Shown here: positions 47,409 to 59,393 of the stretch, piece after piece
Numbering within the stretch: the stretch's first letter is position 1
Layout: each line of letters starts with the position of its first letter
NCBI GenBank assembly: GCA_025917655.1
Contig: CP084611.1
Coordinates: 2,170,001 to 2,234,000 of the forward strand
Reading direction: 5' to 3'
DNA: 64,000 nt
Origin: Chlorella sorokiniana
Lineage: Eukaryota > Chlorophyta > Trebouxiophyceae > Chlorellales > Chlorellaceae
Translations under genes and position numbers: made by a program
The notes under the pieces: generated by a model
What the model was told of the DNA's origin: nothing
The model's input: the letters and a program-made list of their open reading frames with translations, nothing else
The model's database searches: none

Positions 47409-50400
47409 TTACAGCGACAGGCCCCAGGGCCTGACCGCCCGCTCCAGCGCTGCGGGAGAGTGGGCATACGAGAGGAGGAGGCCGTAGTTGGTGACGGGCA
47501 CCCCGCGTCCCGCAGGTCCAGCAGCCGCGCCCGCATCTTCTGAGCGTCGATCATGCAGCCGCCGCAGTGCACGGCCAGCGCGTAGCTGCGCAGTCCACCG
47601 TCTGCAGCTGGGCGGTGGGGGCGGTGGTGGGAATGCAGGGAGGTGTGGTGTGTAGTGGAAACGCCACGCACGGAGAGCAGAGGCAAGTCAGCTAAGCGAA
47701 AACGTTGGGGACAGCTGCCGCCACACCCGCCACTGCCCTACCCTCTGCATCCAGCTCGGGAACTCTCGGCCAAAGGCATGCTCCACCACCACGCCTGGGC
47801 CGCCTGCCTCTGCCACCTTTGCTGGGATCTGGTGAGAGAGGGGAAGGCGGCGGCGGGCGTAATTCATTGGAGCAGCGCGAGCTGCAAGCAAGGAGGGTGG
47901 GGGCGGGGCTGCAAAGCCGCCGGTGGTGGCACAGGCGGGGCGCATCCCCCAGACAAGCGCACCGACGCACCCGCCCCCACCCCACCTGCACCATGCTTAT
48001 GTCGTTGCACAGGTCGGTGATGCGGTTGTGGTTGCAGGCCTCGGCCACCAGCACGCGGTCGCCAGGGCGCAGGCGCCTGAAGGCCTGCAGCCCCGCACGA
48101 ACAGCGGCAGGCGGCCGCCGCTCTGGCGCTGGATCATGGCGATGGAGAAGGTCGTGAAGGGGGCCAGCTCCCTGCCGGTGGAAGGGTCCAGGGTCCAGGG
48201 GTGCACCACGTCCACCGCCTGCAGCACAGCGGGCCGGGGCAGGGCAGGGGGTGCGTGGGAGGCTGACTGCGTGTGCGCCGTGTGTGGTGGTACTGTGTGT
48301 GTGTGGGTGGGTGCTGAGTGGGAAGGGGGAGCATGTGATGCGGCTTAGGTGGGGGCGTGGCAGCCGCGGCCGTGGGCCCCCTGGGCCCCCCGCACACACA
48401 CAACCCCTCGCCTGCGAGTCGGTGACGATGAGCTTGGGGCCGTCGTGGGCCAGCAGCGGCTGCAGGGCGCGCATAAAGCGGTCCCGCTCGCGCTGCACAC
48501 GGTCCGGGTCCCCCGACCGCGCGGCGCCCAGGTCCATGCGGTACGCCATGGTGGCGGCCCAGTGCCGTACCGCCTCCTCCTGCACCAGCGCCTGGGGCGC
48601 AGCAGCCTCATGCTGGGCGTCTCCGCGTCCATGGGGATGTTGAGGAAGACCATGGCCTCAGCTGCACCGGGGGAGGGGGAGGGAGATGGGGGGGGCACAT
48701 GACGGCGCCGGTGGCTGGCAGGGCCCATGCCGGGGCCCCGGCCAAGGCAGTGACTTGTGCCCGCAGCGCAGCATCGAGTCTCTGCCCTTGGCACACCAGT
48801 CGCGTGCCTCGCTGCAGCTGCCCTGCGCCTCACCCGACAGGAACTGATCTGGCAGGCACTTGGGCACGTCGCGCTGCCGAGCTGCGGCGGCTGCCCGCTG
48901 CAGGAAGCCGGCCAGCACGTCGCTTGCCGCCTCATCGCTGAGGCGCAGCTGCAGATGCGGGATGGTGCGCGCAGGGTTCAGCACGCGCTGCAGGCGGGCC
49001 ACCGCCTCGCCCACGCGCGCCTCGCTGGCGTCGCTGGCGCTGCCCAGCTTGACGTTGTACACGAGGGCGGGAGCGCTGCCGGCGGCCGTGGCCCTCTCCA
49101 CCAGAAGCCGCTCCCAGGTCAGCGCCTCGGGCAGCTGCTCGGGCGGGGTGCTGCGGGGGTGAGGGAGCGGCAGGGCCGGCACCGCTCAACCACCTTGGTC
49201 GACAGGCGGCAGTCGACGCGCTCCGACACCCCGCCCCGCCCCCGCCCTGCCGCGCTGCGTGGCATGCGTGCTCACCGCGCGAACCGCGCTGCGTCCACCA
49301 CCACCACGGCCACGTCCGTCTCCTTCACCACGCTCAGCACCTTGCGCCGCTTCTTCTCCCCCAGCTCGCCGCCCTCGTCAATGCCCGCTGGGGCAGCACG
49401 CGAGGGGGCCCACAGCAGAGCTGCTCAGAGGAGCGGCAGGAGAGCTGCAGGGCGCCCTGCCCGCCTGCCTGCCCGCCAGGCACGCCGAGCGCGCCCCACG
49501 CGCCTGCCCGCTCGCCTGCCCGCCCGCCCGCCCGCTCACCCGTGTCGAACAGCTTGGTGGGCCCCACAGCGTGCAGCTCCACCAGCGCCACCTTGGTGTC
49601 GGCGGTGGTGCCGGGGGTGGAGTCCACGATGCTGGCCTCGCTGGGGGCCAGGAGGGGAGGGGGTGGGGAGGGGTTGGCATGGCGGATGCTCAGAACGCTG
49701 TCAAAGCGGGGGACCACTCTGGCGTTCGACTGGGAGGGTGACCCGTGGATTGTTACAGACATGTCGCCGAGAGTGAAAGCTGACCAGGGTTTTAACTGAG
49801 GAGGAGCAAGCTGACCAGGGGTCCTCCCTGGGTGGTCGGGCCGGCCCTGGCGCCCAGGCGTAGCATCGGGCCCGCCGCCGCCTCACCTCCGGGTCAGCCG
49901 GTTCAGCAGGCTGCTCTTGCCCGCGTTCATGCAGCCGAAAATGCCGATGTTGGTGCGCGGCACGTCAGACCCCGCGGCAGGGCCCAGGCCGCCGCCCAGC
50001 GCCGCACCCGCATCTGCTGCGGCCGCTGCGTGCGCCGCGGTGTGCAGGCTGCGCCCCCTGTGGACACCCGCCCCTGCCGCGCCCGATGGCGCCCAGGTGC
50101 GCAAGCCCTGGGCGCCGGCCATGCTGCTACTGCTGCTGCCGCCTGTGGGGGGCTGCTGCCGCGGCCATGGCCACCGGCTGCACCGCCTCTCGGAAGGAGG
50201 GCGGGTCGCCCCACACCCCGGCCCTCAGCTTCTTGTCCACCATGGACAGCCGCGCGTTGAGGCACTTCTGGCACTCGTCGGCGGTGTCCGTGATGCAGGG
50301 CTTGCCTGCGACAGGTGGGCGGCGGGGAGGCAGCGGGATGCCGCCGCACGCTGTGAGCGGGCCTGGCACGCTTGCACTCCACGGGCGACGAGGGAGCAGG

Positions 50401-53032
50401 GCCAAGCAATGCGCGCCCCTTGTCCTGTACCCCCGCCGCTGCGGCTGCTGCCCCACCCCCGCCGCCTCACCCTCGTACAGCGTGTAGTGCTCGCGGTACT
50501 TGGTGGGGGTCAGGATGGGCATCAGCACGTTGGCGCCGCGCCGCAGCGCCACCTCCCGCCCCACGGCATCGATGGCCTGCAGGAGGGTGGCCAAGGCGAT
50601 GCGGCGCTGATGCTGGCACATCCATGCGTGCTGAGGGTGCCCAGCAGGTGCGGATGCAGGCAACACTCGTCGTGGCCCCCCCGCCCCCGTCCCTGCCTAC
50701 CTGCAGCGCTGTGGTGGCCGCGATGTTGACGTTGCCCAGCGTGATGCGGGCCAGAGCATTCATGCGGGTTGTCAGCGTCAGCATCTCCTGCATGTGCTGC
50801 AGGCAGCGGGGCAGGGCAGAGCAGGCCAGCGGGCACGTCTGCGGCGCGCGTGCTGCTCAGAGGCATGGAACGCGACAGAGAGCACCCGCTTCCAGCCTTG
50901 CGGTTCGCCAGCCGGGCGTAACCAAGCTCTGCTGTGCAGCAAGGCCCTGGGCCCACCTTCTTCTTGTCCAGGTGGCCATACATCTGCTGCCACATGTCTG
51001 CCACGGGGTGCCCGCCTCGGTGATGTACGGGCCCTGTGAGAGGGGAAGCAGCAATTCAAGCCTACGTCTGGCCATGGACACCTTTCTCGGCGGTGCAGCA
51101 GCCATGGCCCCGCGCCTCCCTCATACTCAGCCTTCTAGCAGCAGTTGTGTGGCTGGCAGCCCCCCCAAAACACACACACACACACACACACACCATGCCA
51201 ATCATGTCGGCCCCCAGGTCTCGGAAGAACAGGATGTCGCCAGCCAGGTCGCGCAGCGTCTGCCCCGGCAGCCCCACCATCACGCCCGTGCCAATCTGCA
51301 TCGCCAGCAGGGTGCGGCTGGCAAGGCACTGTGGATGGCCAGGGGCAGGCGCTGTTTTGGCAGCCAGCCTGCTGAGCTTGTGCACCCTCCTGCCCGCCCC
51401 CGCGACCCACCATGAACCCAACAGCTTTGAGGTCCTGCAGGCACCGCACCCGGTTCTCCCATTTCTGCGTGGCAGGGCAGGGCAGTGTTGGTTGAAACCA
51501 GCCAGGGACAGGATGCCGGCAAGGGCAACCAGCCTTGCAACCTGCCAGGAGCGAGCCCGCGTGCACCCCTTGCTGCGTGTGCCGGGCGTGCCTGAGAGGG
51601 AGGGTGTATCGAGGCATACAGCTCGGGGTTGGAGGACTCGATGCGCAGCAGGTAGCGGTCGGCGCCCGCGTCCCGCAGCTGCTGGTACTGCTGCCGAGAC
51701 AGCTCTCCCACTGTGACATGGGGGCGTAGCCGGGGCATGGCATCAGGAACGCAGCACGGCACAGCACTTGCAAACACTCAGGCGGGGCTGCCGCTGCGGG
51801 TGCAGCAGCTGGTGCCTTCGCCGCGTGCTGAGCCCTTCCGCCTGTGCCTGAGTGCAGCAGCGGCAGAGACGGCGCGGTTGCAGCACGCCCACCCACCTGA
51901 CAGCGCCACGCACAGCCCCACCCCCGGGAGCTGCTGGCGTCAGTGCGGCGGGGTCCAGGCAGCGCTGCTCCGCATCCAGGGCCGCGGTGCGCGCCTTGAT
52001 GTCCCGCACCACCTGGGTGAGGTAGCGCAGGCGCTGCGGCGTGTTGAGCTCCCCCGACTGGAGCATGAGGGTGCCCATGCGGTGGCTGAAGGCCCACTCC
52101 GCCACCTCCACCACCTCGTCTCGAGGCATGGTGTAGCGCCGCGCCCGCCGCTGATGCTTGCGGATGCCGCAGTACCCGCAGTCGTTTTCACACACCTGCA
52201 TGGCCAGGAGCAAGTGGCGCAGTGTTCCCAGCTTTCTCGGATCTGCTAGCGCCCAAGTGCTTCTGGCTGCGGCGGCGTCCAGTCCGTGTTCAGGGCCACG
52301 CAGCCGCGCTGCCCGTCGGACGAGATGCTTGCGCAGCGGGCGCCGGCCACCTGCAACACAAGACGCCCATCCCCCGCCCCTGCCCACGTTGCTGAACTCC
52401 ACAATTCCGCGGTAGTACACATCGCGGCCAAAGAAGCGGGAGGTGACGCTCTCGGCGTGGGCGAACAGAGCGTTGTCCAGCGTGCGGGAGCCGGCGCCGG
52501 TGCTGGTGGCCTCCAACAGCCCCTCCACCTGGTCCACGGACAGATCCAGCACGTCCCCTGGCCGGAAGGAGGTGCCCCAGAAGCTGCCTGCAGGACGGCA
52601 AACAGGGGGTGTCGTAGAGAGGCTTCCAGCCGGCTGCGCACTTCTGGAGAGGCGGATGTCGGGGCATTGCCCGCACTGGCCGCGAAATTTGGAAGGAAGA
52701 GACCTACCCAGCACTGCCGTTGCCTCCTCCGCTGTGACAGCATTCTCCCACGGCAGCGCTTTCCTGCAGACATTGGTTTGTTGCAGAAGGTGCTCTGACC
52801 GACCTGCTCTCTTGCCGGCAGCAATGCAAGCAATACTGTAGGAGAGCCCGTGCACAGCCCACCTGCCCTCCATCTCCCGGAACAGCTTCTCGACTGCAGC
52901 TAAGGACATGCGAGGCATGCTGCCGCTGCTGAGCATGCGTCGCTGGAGCATAGCTGCCACTGCCGGCAGCAGGCTACCCGCCGCCGCTACCGCCGCTCCT
53001 GCCAGAGCGTGCTGGCCGCGGCTCAGCAGCAT
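47409..53032 (-). CDS. HYDEF: HydEF: fused [FeFe]-hydrogenase maturases HydE and HydF
   Basis: Bifunctional maturation factor, as in other green algae. HydE is the radical-SAM enzyme working on the diiron precursor; HydF is the GTPase scaffold that delivers it to the hydrogenase. The start at 53032 gives an Ala-rich organelle leader (MLLSRGQHALAGAAVAAAG). HydE: ALPWENAVTAEEATAVL, the radical-SAM motif CENDCGYCGIRKHQRRA (CX3CX2C, near 52,155-52,195), AFSHRMGTLMLQSGELNTPQ, TGVMVGLPGQTLRDLAGDIL, and NVNIAATTALQAIDAVGREV. An Ala-rich linker leads to HydF: P-loop IGIFGCMNAGKSSLLNRLTR (49,905-49,945) and SIVDSTPGTTADTKVALVEL. The usual NKxD motif reads YNVKLG. The cluster ligands are ACNHN and HCGGCMID (CxH...CxxC), and the end is LERAVRPWGLSL. 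A few frame slips; all catalytic motifs intact. Confidence 0.92.
49460..49545. repeat. CCTG/CCCG simple-sequence tract in HydEF intron
   Basis: Imperfect CCTG and CCCG units in a HydEF intron just after (minus strand) the exon ending AVGPTKLFDT. Pure pyrimidine-G composition makes it prone to misassembly. Confidence 0.6.
51171..51193. repeat. (CA)11 microsatellite at a HydEF splice donor
   Basis: On the minus strand this is a (GT)11 run that starts directly after the exon encoding FFRDLGADMIGM, so the intron's GT donor is one of the repeat units. The next exon resumes GPYITEAGTP. Confidence 0.75.
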
Positions 53033-53435
53033 TGACTAAGAGAACCTGGATTGAAAAGTGTTAAGAGGGACAAGAGGGCCAGTCAAGGCCGACTGTCACG
53101 GACTTCGCAAGGTGCCCGTGCAACGGGGATGCGCAGAGGGCACACCCAAGCGAAGCGCGAGGTTAGTACCTATGAGCGAACAAATGATAAGAGCCCGCCA
53201 AACCCTGAACGAGTGAGGGATGAGCGTCGCAAACCTGACAAGAGGGACACGCAGCCCCGCTTGTCAATCACGTCCCCCACCCTTTCTAGGCCCCATTCCA
53301 GCTCTCCAACGCATTCGACAACCAAACCAAGCTTCGAGGCTTGGGTTTGCGGTGAACCACCGCTCTCTAGCACCGGTTTCACGACACCATTCTGCTGAGG
53401 CTCTTCGCCCCCTGCCCACTCCCGGTACGCGCCTG
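53033..53435. promoter_or_regulatory. Bidirectional HydEF/HydG promoter
   Basis: 403 bases between the two divergent starts. Two GTAC tetramers, the core recognised by SBP-domain regulators such as Chlamydomonas CRR1, occur at 53166-53169 and 53425-53428. GTAC is expected by chance about once per 256 bases, so this is only suggestive. An in-frame upstream ATG for HydG exists at 53220, which would shorten the region. Confidence 0.55.
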
Positions 53436-56300
53436 ATGCTTAGTCAGGCAGTCAATAGTCTAGGCGGGCTGGGCCAAGTCGGGCTGGGACCACTGCTGCC
53501 CGCTGTCGCGGCAGCCGGTGCCCGCCTGCTGGGCCGCGCCGGCTGCTTTCAACAGCAGCAGCAGCAGCGCAGCGTCGCCTGGTCAGTGGAGCGCGAGCCT
53601 GCCAAGTACAAGTCTGTGGATGAGATAATCAAGGACCACGTGATTGTGGAGGCTCTGCAGAAGACGCGGGGGAGGCGGCCAAGGACCCGGCCCGTGTGCG
53701 CGCCATCCTCGCCGCCGCCAAGGACCGCTCCTTCCTCACCAACCACAAGCCGGGTGGGTGAGGATGGCATTGGGGCGCAGTCCAGGCATGGAACAAGCTG
53801 GCCGGCCTGCTGCCTGGCCCCTTTCAAGTCTTGACCCACCACGGGCGATTCCGCTGGGGGCTCCAAATTACCCATTGGGTGCCCTACACCCCACTTTGCA
53901 GGTCCCAGCGAGTATGTGCAGGGCCTGACGTACGAGGAGTGCGCTACGCTGTTGAATGTGGACGTGAGCAACCATGCCATCATGGACGACATCTTTGATA
54001 CGGGTGGGTGCTGCAGGGACAGGCTCACCGCGTCATGCCCCCAGTGGACGGGACAGGTGCAGCGTTTAACGTTACCGGGCGCATTGCCCACATCGGCCCC
54101 CTGCAGCCTTCGCCATCAAGCAGCGCATCTACGGCAACCGCATCGTGCTGTTTGCGCCGCTGTACATCGCAAACTACTGCGTCAACAACTGCCGTTACTG
54201 CGCCTTCCGCCAGAGCAACAAGAGCCTGCCGGTGGGGAGCACTCAGCAGAAGTGGGCGAGCTTGAGGGCTGGGCGAGGTTGTGCACATGCAGGCAGGCTT
54301 GATGCTCCTACCGTGCTCGCGCTCCACCTGACGCCTGCCCTCCTCCTTCTGTCGTTGCATGAGCAGCGCTCAGCGCTGAGCGAGGAGCAGCTGCGCGAAG
54401 AGGTTGCGTCGTTGCAGCAGCAGGGGCATCGCCGGCTGCTAGTGCTGACGGGGAGCACCCACGCTACACCTTTGATGCCTTCCTCAAGGCCATAGACACC
54501 ATCTCTTCAGGTGGGCAGCCTAGCCAACGCTGCTGTGTTTCGGGTCTGGAAGGGACAATCTTGTGTACACCGCTGGCAGCCCGGATGGTATAACGCTTGC
54601 GTTGGCTCCCAAGCATGTGCTGCCACCCCTGCCCACAGTGCGCACCGACCCATGTGGCAACATCCGGCGCATCAATGTGGAGATACCCTCACTGAGCCTG
54701 TCGGACATGCGCCGCCTCAAGGCCACCAACCACATCGGCACCTACACGCTGTTCCAGGAGACGTACCACCGCCCCACCTTCAAGCACATGCACATAGCGG
54801 GGCCCAAGTCAGGTGTGGGGGCAGGGGGAAAGTGGTGTGGCCATCAGGTGGAGGGCGTGGCGAGCGTTGAGGGACTGCACTTCTGGTCGCTTTCTGGTTC
54901 CCAAGGTGCGCCTGCTGCGGCCCCCGTCAGCGGGCGCCCCGCCCCCCACCCTCACCACCGGCAGACTATGACAACCGCGTGCTGACCCACGACCGCGCCA
55001 TGCGAGCGGGGCTGGACGACGTGGGCCTGGGCACCCTGTTTGGCCTGTACGACTACAAGTACGAGGTGTGCGGGGGGGGATGTTGCAGGGCGAGGGGGCA
55101 CAGCCAGCCGTCGTCTGATCCCGAGCACCGCCCTGCGCGGCCTGGGGCGGGCAGCGCAAGCTCTGGAGCGTGGAGTGTGGGCCACCCACGCCCTCCCCCG
55201 TCCCCTCCTCCCCCACCACAGGTGCTGGCCACCCTCATGCACTCCAACCACCTGGAGGCGGAGTACGGGGCGGGGCCACACACCATCTCGGTGCCACGGA
55301 TGCGCCCCGCCGACGGCAGCGACGTGTCGCTGGCGCCGCCGTACGCCGTGGATGACGCCAACTTCAAGAAGCTGGTGGCCATCCTGCGCATCGCGGTGCC
55401 CTTCACCGGCATGATCCTCAGGTGCGCGTGCAGCTTGCTGGCGCTGGTGCCGCGGCGATGTGCGGGGTGTGTGCGCCAGCCCGGTGATCCTCCGGCGCAG
55501 TGCCTGTGCTCCATGTGTTTGGGACTCGCCGCCTCTGCTTGCCTCGCAGCACCCGCGAGTCGCCTGAGATGCGGCGGGAGCTGCTGCGCGTGGGCATGAG
55601 CCAGATGAGCGCGGGCTCCAAGACAGACGTGGGCGCGTATCACAGGCAGGGCAACACTGCGGCGGTGCCCCCGCTTGAGGCCGTGCACATGCTGCACATC
55701 ACCCTGCCAGGCATCCTGCCCGCCGTCACTGCCCGCCCCCAGCCTGCCCACCCGCAGGGACGACGGCGCCGCCACCCAGGAGAGCCTGGCCGACCTCAAC
55801 GGCCAGTTCATTTTGGCGGACCACCGGCCGGTGCAGGACATTGTGATGGAGCTGATGCGGGAGGGCTACGTGCCCTCCTGGTGCACCGCCTGCTACCGCA
55901 AGGGCCGCACAGGGGAGCACTTCATGAAGATCGCCAAGGCGGGAAACATCCACAACTTCTGCCACCCCAACTCGCTCTTCACCCTGCAGGAGTACCTGGT
56001 GGGTCCCCGGGCAGCCGTACACCTCGTGCCATCTGTGCAGGCACTTGCCGATTTGCATTCGCTGCCGCATGCTGCCCCCCGTCTCAACACGTCGCCTGTA
56101 CAAAGCTGCACCGCTCTGCCTCAAAGCCGCCCCCTCCCCCGCCTCCCCGCCAGAACGACTACGGCAGCGAGGAGGCGAGGCGCGTGGGCCAGGAGTTGAT
56201 TGAGCGCGAGCGGGTGGTGGGGCTGAGCCAGAGCGCCCAGGACCTCACACGCCGCAAGCTGGCCAAGGTCAACGCCGGCGAGCACGACGTGTTCATCTGA
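53436..56300 (+). CDS. HYDG: HydG: [FeFe]-hydrogenase maturase (radical SAM tyrosine lyase)
   Basis: HydG cleaves tyrosine to make the CO and cyanide ligands of the H-cluster. The start at 53436 (MLSQAVNSLGGLGQVGLGPL) gives a leader with a Gln6 run (CFQQQQQQRSVAWSVE); the in-frame ATG at 53220 is an alternative. Conserved body: KSVDEIIKDHVIVEAL, GLTYEECATLLNVDVSNHAI, and the radical-SAM motif NYCVNNCRYCAFRQSNKSLP (CX3CX2C, near 54,165-54,230). Then HIGTYTLFQETYHRPTFKHM, YDNRVLTHDRAMRAGLDDVG, GLGTLFGLYDYKYEVLATLM, HTISVPRMRPADGSDVS, and SQMSAGSKTDVGAY. The C-terminal dangler-iron cluster site is complete: CTAC, 22 residues, then CHPNS (55,875-55,970). The end is AKVNAGEHDVFI. About nine introns; frame slips near 53,680 and 54,450. 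Confidence 0.93.
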
Positions 56301-56614
56301 GGCCGGCCTGCCCGCTGGCAGCAGCATGAAAGCGGCATGGACCGCCGCCGCATTGACAGCATTGTGTGCTATTTGACTCATTCTCGCCGCTCAGCAATGC
56401 ATATTACAGACCTTGCACTGAATCCCCGTGAACCAGTTCAGCAGAACGCTTCGATGCCGTTATGTAGCTCACTCTGGGCCAATCCGCCCTCTCTCGTCGT
56501 GTCACGGTCTAGACTGACCAGACCAAGCTGAAGCCTCAGTCAATTGGCACCCCAGCACACCAGGGCTGCTGTCACACCGCCCCAGCCGCCAAGCACCAAG
56601 CCCAAGCCGCGCGA
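56301..56614. other. Convergent 3' intergenic region, HydG / hydroquinone reductase
   Basis: 314 bases with both 3' UTRs. A minus-strand TGTAA is at 56404-56408. No coding signal. Confidence 0.45.
56404..56408 (-). terminator. TGTAA poly(A) signal, hydroquinone reductase gene
   Basis: TTACA on the + strand, 207 bases after the stop at 56615. Confidence 0.35.
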
Positions 56615-59057
56615 TCAGCTCTTTGCAGGGAAGCGTGCCTCGCGGTCGTGGGGGCCCGCCCACCAGGGCTGGTCCTCGCTGCCCACCGGCACGACGGCGT
56701 AGTAGTTGAGCCTGCAGGGCACGGCGGGGTGGGGAGGCAGAGGCGGCGCAGCGCTGAGCGCCCCAACAGCACGCCTTGGCAAGGCGGGCAGGCAGCGGCA
56801 GCAGCGCGGACGGTCGACGAGCAGACGGGCGTTTGAGCATGCTGGCTGCTGCCCCCGCCGCACTTGGGGTGGCTGGTGAAGTAGTGCAGCTTGATGTGCT
56901 GGATGTTGACCGAGTGCGACACGCCTGCGCAGGGAGGCACACAGGCGCGGCCCTCAGCAGGCTGCAGCCTCCATGATGTGAAATGGCAGCCCCGCGACCA
57001 GGGCAGCCCGCACCAGGGGTCTGGTACACGTCAGCCACGTAGTTGCGCAGGTTTGGGTACTCGCGGATGAAGCGCTGCACGGGGTGGGCGGGGCAGCAGC
57101 GAGGGGGTGGGGCCTTGGGCCGTGACGCAGCTGAAGATGCCCTGCACCCAGCGCCCCGCATGCGTGCGCACATGCCAGCCGCCCCCACCTTGTTGGTCTT
57201 GAAGTAGACGACGTAGACGGGGTCGAAGCGGATCAGCGTGTGGAAGAGGCGGATGTCGGCCTCGGTCAGGCGGTCGCCCACAAGGTAGCGCTGGCGCCCC
57301 AGGATCTCCTCGCACCGGTCCAGCGCCGCGAACAGCTCGTGGAAGGCTGCAGCAGGGGGAGCCAGGCAGGGCAGCACAGTGGGCCCACACCTGCTTCCCT
57401 GGGGCTGGGCAGCACAGGCTCTGGGGCTGGTGGTGGGTGCGCCGCTGTATTGCTGGTCACCTGTCTCGTACGCCTCCTGCGACGTGGCAAAGCCGCATCT
57501 GTAGACCCCGTTGTTGATGCTGGGGTACACCCAGCTGTTGACCTGTGTAGGAGGGACACAGGAGGGGCTGGTTCGGCACGAAGGCCGAACAGCTGCCGGG
57601 CCTAGGGTGGTGGCTGGAAGGCAGCACCTGGCCTTTGCCATGGCCCTGACCCTCCCTGCCCCTCACCACGGCTCCGACACGAGCGCATCCCCCCCTTCAC
57701 AAACCGCCGCACCTCGTCAATCTGTGCCCGCAGCTCCTCAGGGTACAGGTCCAGCTCGGGGTTGCGGGCCAGGTCGTTCAGCTCGCCTGCAGGGGGCAGG
57801 GCGGAAGCGCGGGCCCACGTGTCCAGGTGGCAGGCGCTCGGGTGCAGCAGCAGCGTGTCAGCGCCTGGCAAGCACGCAGCAGTCGGCCACCCCCTCACAC
57901 CCCGCACAAAGCCCGCCCGCTCACTGTTGAACATGCGGATGATCTCGCTGCTCTCGTTGTTCACGATGCAGCCGCGCTTCTTGTCCCACAGCACCGGCAC
58001 ACTATACTTGCCTGCTTGGGGTGTGGGAGTTAGTGGGGGTGGGGGTGGGGGTGGTGACGGCTGCTGGCTGGGCTGCGGCCAAGCTGCGGCTAGCCGCTGC
58101 CCTGCTTTTGCTGGACATGTTCAGCACCATCATACCCGGCCCCCGCCCCCTGTGCCCCACCCGCGGTGTCGGCGCTGCGTTCGTACAGGTCGCGCACGAA
58201 GCGCGCGCCGTTGATGGGGTCGGGCACGCAGCCGTCGCAGGGGAAGGAGCCGTGCCCCGTGGAGCTGCTCAGCGGGGGTCTCCCGGGCTGGCAAACGCCC
58301 AGCCGGTGTGCTCGTCCTGGTCGGGGCGCGTGCGCTGCCAGGTGGGTGCGTCACCGACAGGCCAACCACGTCCTCCAGCCCCTGCGAGAGGGGAGGCGGC
58401 GTGGAGGGCGCGCAGCTGGGAAGCGCCGCCTGACGCAACAAAACCAATCACGCAGCAGAGCAAATGGGCGGGTTGATGCGCGCAGTACACCCCCACCCCA
58501 CCTTCATGTACAGCAGCGCCACGCACCGCGAAGCCCAGGGGCAGGCGAGGCTGACGTACAGGTGGTACCGCCCCGCTGTGGTGGGGCAGCCGACGTGCTT
58601 GTTAGATCACAGGAATAGAAGAGGAAAACAGTGGGGGCTGCCAGTGTGCACTGGCTGCCGGCGTGGTGCGCTGGCAGGCGGCGGCCGCCCGTGTGGGATG
58701 CCGCCACAGGCCCCTCTGGCTGACGTAAGCCGCCGCCGCATATACCGTCATCAGCGCACCTTCGGGTGGGAAGTCTTCTGAGCCCTTTTTGATCCAGTTC
58801 CTGAAGGTGGAATCCTTGCGCACGAATGCACCACCCTTGGACATCTCCTCCAGCGCCGTCCGAGCAGCAGCAGCGCTGCCAGACGGGGCGCTTGCCTGGC
58901 CGCCGGGAGCTGCTGCTGCAACAAGAGGAGCCGCTGCGCCCGCTGACATTCGTGCTTGTTTATGAGCGGAAATCCCAATGCGCTGCAGCACGGAGTGTGA
59001 GCACAAAACGTGAAGGTCGCGGGACAACACTGAGCGAGTTGGAAGGGCAGAGAGCAT
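56615..59057 (-). CDS. Glutathionyl-hydroquinone reductase (Xi-class GST)
   Basis: Glutathione transferase-fold enzyme (ECM4/YqjG family) that reduces glutathionyl-hydroquinones. The start at 59057 (MLSALPTRSVLSRDLHVLCS) looks like an organelle presequence. The body reads FVRKDSTFRNWIKKGSEDFP and YVSLACPWASRCVALLYMKG, with the catalytic Cys in CPWA (58,532-58,543). Then SVPVLWDKKRGCIVNNESSE IIRMFN, LARNPELDLYPEELRAQIDE, VNSWVYPSINNGVYRCGFAT, RYLVGDRLTEADIRLFHTLI and RFDPVYVVYFKTNK. SVNIQHIKLHYFTSHPK comes near the end, and HDREARFPAKS closes the protein. All family blocks are in order and the N-terminal Cys and C-terminal Tyr-containing segments are present. Eight or so introns; small frame slips near 58,150-58,400. 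Confidence 0.9.
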
Positions 59058-59393
59058 AACAGAAGCTTGGCTCTTGCGAGACTGATCAACACTCGTAAAC
59101 GATCAAAGCAAACAATGCTTCAAGTCCTCGCCAACTCATGTCAGAAGATGCCGGCAATACACAGGCTGTACCTCGCTAAGCTCGCGCGCTGTTTCGACAG
59201 CCACCCACCGGTTGCTGCAGTCCTCGCTATCCTTGCTGTGTTCGACAGACAATTTTTGCGTGCGCATTTCAGCGAAGCCACCAACCCCCTTGGCAGCGGA
59301 CGTGGTGAGGGTGCTAACGGCGTGTCAACGTGCTGTAAAGTGGTTAAATCTTTTGAGCAGCTTCCGGTCCGTAAAGACTGGAGCCGCGGCCGT
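59058..59393. promoter_or_regulatory. Divergent promoter region, hydroquinone reductase / bZIP
   Basis: 336 bases between opposite starts; inferred bidirectional promoter. An upstream open frame for the bZIP gene begins at 59,067, so the start could be earlier. Confidence 0.45.

Noticed and set aside
49460-49545. Short repeats resembling a CRISPR or satellite array
   Set aside because: Irregular CCTG/CCCG units inside an intron; no spacers and a eukaryotic context.
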